From Actinomycetes bacterium (GTDB lineage Bacteria > Actinomycetota > Actinomycetes > JAHEKZ01), in contig JAJAYM010000061.1 of the NCBI GenBank assembly GCA_027117675.1, forward strand, positions 1 to 6,556: a DNA stretch of 6,556 nt, in the 5' to 3' direction. Under the pieces are notes generated by a model that was given only the letters and a program-made list of their open reading frames with translations, was not told the origin of the DNA and ran no database searches. Shown piece by piece: positions 6,077 through 6,556 of the stretch; position 1 is the stretch's first letter; every line of letters starts with the position of its first letter. The translations under genes were made by a program, and so were the position numbers.

Positions 6077-6556
6077 ATGGCAGACCGCGACAAAGCCCTA
6101 GACTCAGCGCTCGCCCAGATCGAGCGCCAGTTCGGCAAGGGCTCGGTCATGCGGCTCGGCGACGAGACCCGCGCTCCTGTCGAGGTGATCCCCTCCGGGG
6201 CCATCTCGCTCGACATCGCCCTCGGCATCGGCGGGCTTCCGCGCGGCAGGGTCGTGGAGATCTACGGACCGGAGTCTTCGGGCAAGACCACCGTCGCACT
6301 TCACGCAGTCGCCAACGCACAGGCGCTCGGTGGCATCGCTGCCTTCATCGACGCTGAGCATGCGCTCGACCCGGAGTACGCCAAGAGGCTTGGCGTCGAT
6401 ACCGACGCACTCCTCGTCTCCCAGCCGGACACCGGCGAGCAGGCGCTGGAGATTACCGACATGCTGATCCGTTCCGGCGCGATCGACATCATCGTCATCG
6501 ACTCGGTGGCCGCCCTGGTTCCGCGCGCCGAGATCGAAGGTGAGATGGGCGACAGC
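6077..6556 (+). CDS. recA: Recombinase RecA (partial; N-terminal 160 residues)
   Basis: RecA polymerises on single-stranded DNA, catalyses strand exchange in homologous recombination, and promotes LexA self-cleavage in the SOS response. The 160 codons present cover the N-terminal domain (MADRDKALDSALAQIERQFG) and much of the ATPase core: Walker A GPESSGKT (64-71), the catalytic glutamate in FIDAEHALDP (E94, equivalent to E. coli E96), and Walker B IIVIDS (138-143, D142). The window ends in loop L1, within EIEGEMGDS. A complete protein would be about 340-350 residues, so a little over half is missing, and an intein at the mycobacterial site could not be seen. The start follows a strong ribosome binding site. 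Upstream lie a PafBC-type promoter and a LexA box, so the gene appears to be induced by two damage-sensing routes. Confidence 0.99.
   Translation, partial: MADRDKALDSALAQIERQFGKGSVMRLGDETRAPVEVIPSGAISLDIALGIGGLPRGRVVEIYGPESSGKTTVALHAVANAQALGGIAAFIDAEHALDPEYAKRLGVDTDALLVSQPDTGEQALEITDMLIRSGAIDIIVIDSVAALVPRAEIEGEMGDS

Noticed and set aside
1..6556. Mobile elements, CRISPR arrays, tRNA or rRNA genes
   Set aside because: No terminal repeats, transposase or integrase motifs, spaced repeats or RNA gene signatures were seen; the window is filled by ordinary chromosomal genes.

Overview
The window looks like chromosomal DNA from a high-GC actinobacterium (Actinomycetota). The evidence is G/C-rich third codon positions, GTG starts, an Lhr-type helicase, an LppM-family lipoprotein, a DUF3046 gene close to recA, and a recA promoter with the actinobacterial PafBC signature. 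Mycolic-acid bacteria, Nocardioides-like lineages and other groups carry similar genes, so I do not name a genus.

Layout. Positions 1-3499 (minus strand) hold the first 1166 codons of a large Lhr helicase whose C-terminus runs off the left edge. A short divergent spacer follows. A plus-strand series then runs left to right: an LppM-like lipoprotein (about 3583-4404), a 64-residue DUF3046 protein (4430-4624), a 12-helix MFS transporter (4643-5920), and the first 160 codons of recA (6077 to the right edge). Coding density is very high. The longest non-coding stretch is the 156 bp in front of recA.

Regulation is the most informative part. recA appears to have two separate DNA-damage inputs. A perfect-arm LexA/SOS box (5903-5916) lies inside the last codons of the MFS gene, with a possible -10 element overlapping the MFS stop codon. 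About 80 bp further on is a near-perfect PafBC (RecA-NDp) promoter (5994-6015), about 60 bp before the recA start. Two mutually exclusive hairpins lie between them. The DUF3046 gene has a -10-like element at the right distance for a leaderless transcript starting at its GTG.

How the genes fit together: Lhr and RecA are DNA-repair proteins, and DUF3046 is a known but uncharacterised neighbour of recA in actinobacteria. The lipoprotein and MFS transporter are envelope proteins with no evident repair role. I see no mobile element, CRISPR array, tRNA, rRNA or clearly new multi-gene system. The neighbourhood is conserved core genome, and its interest is mainly regulatory.
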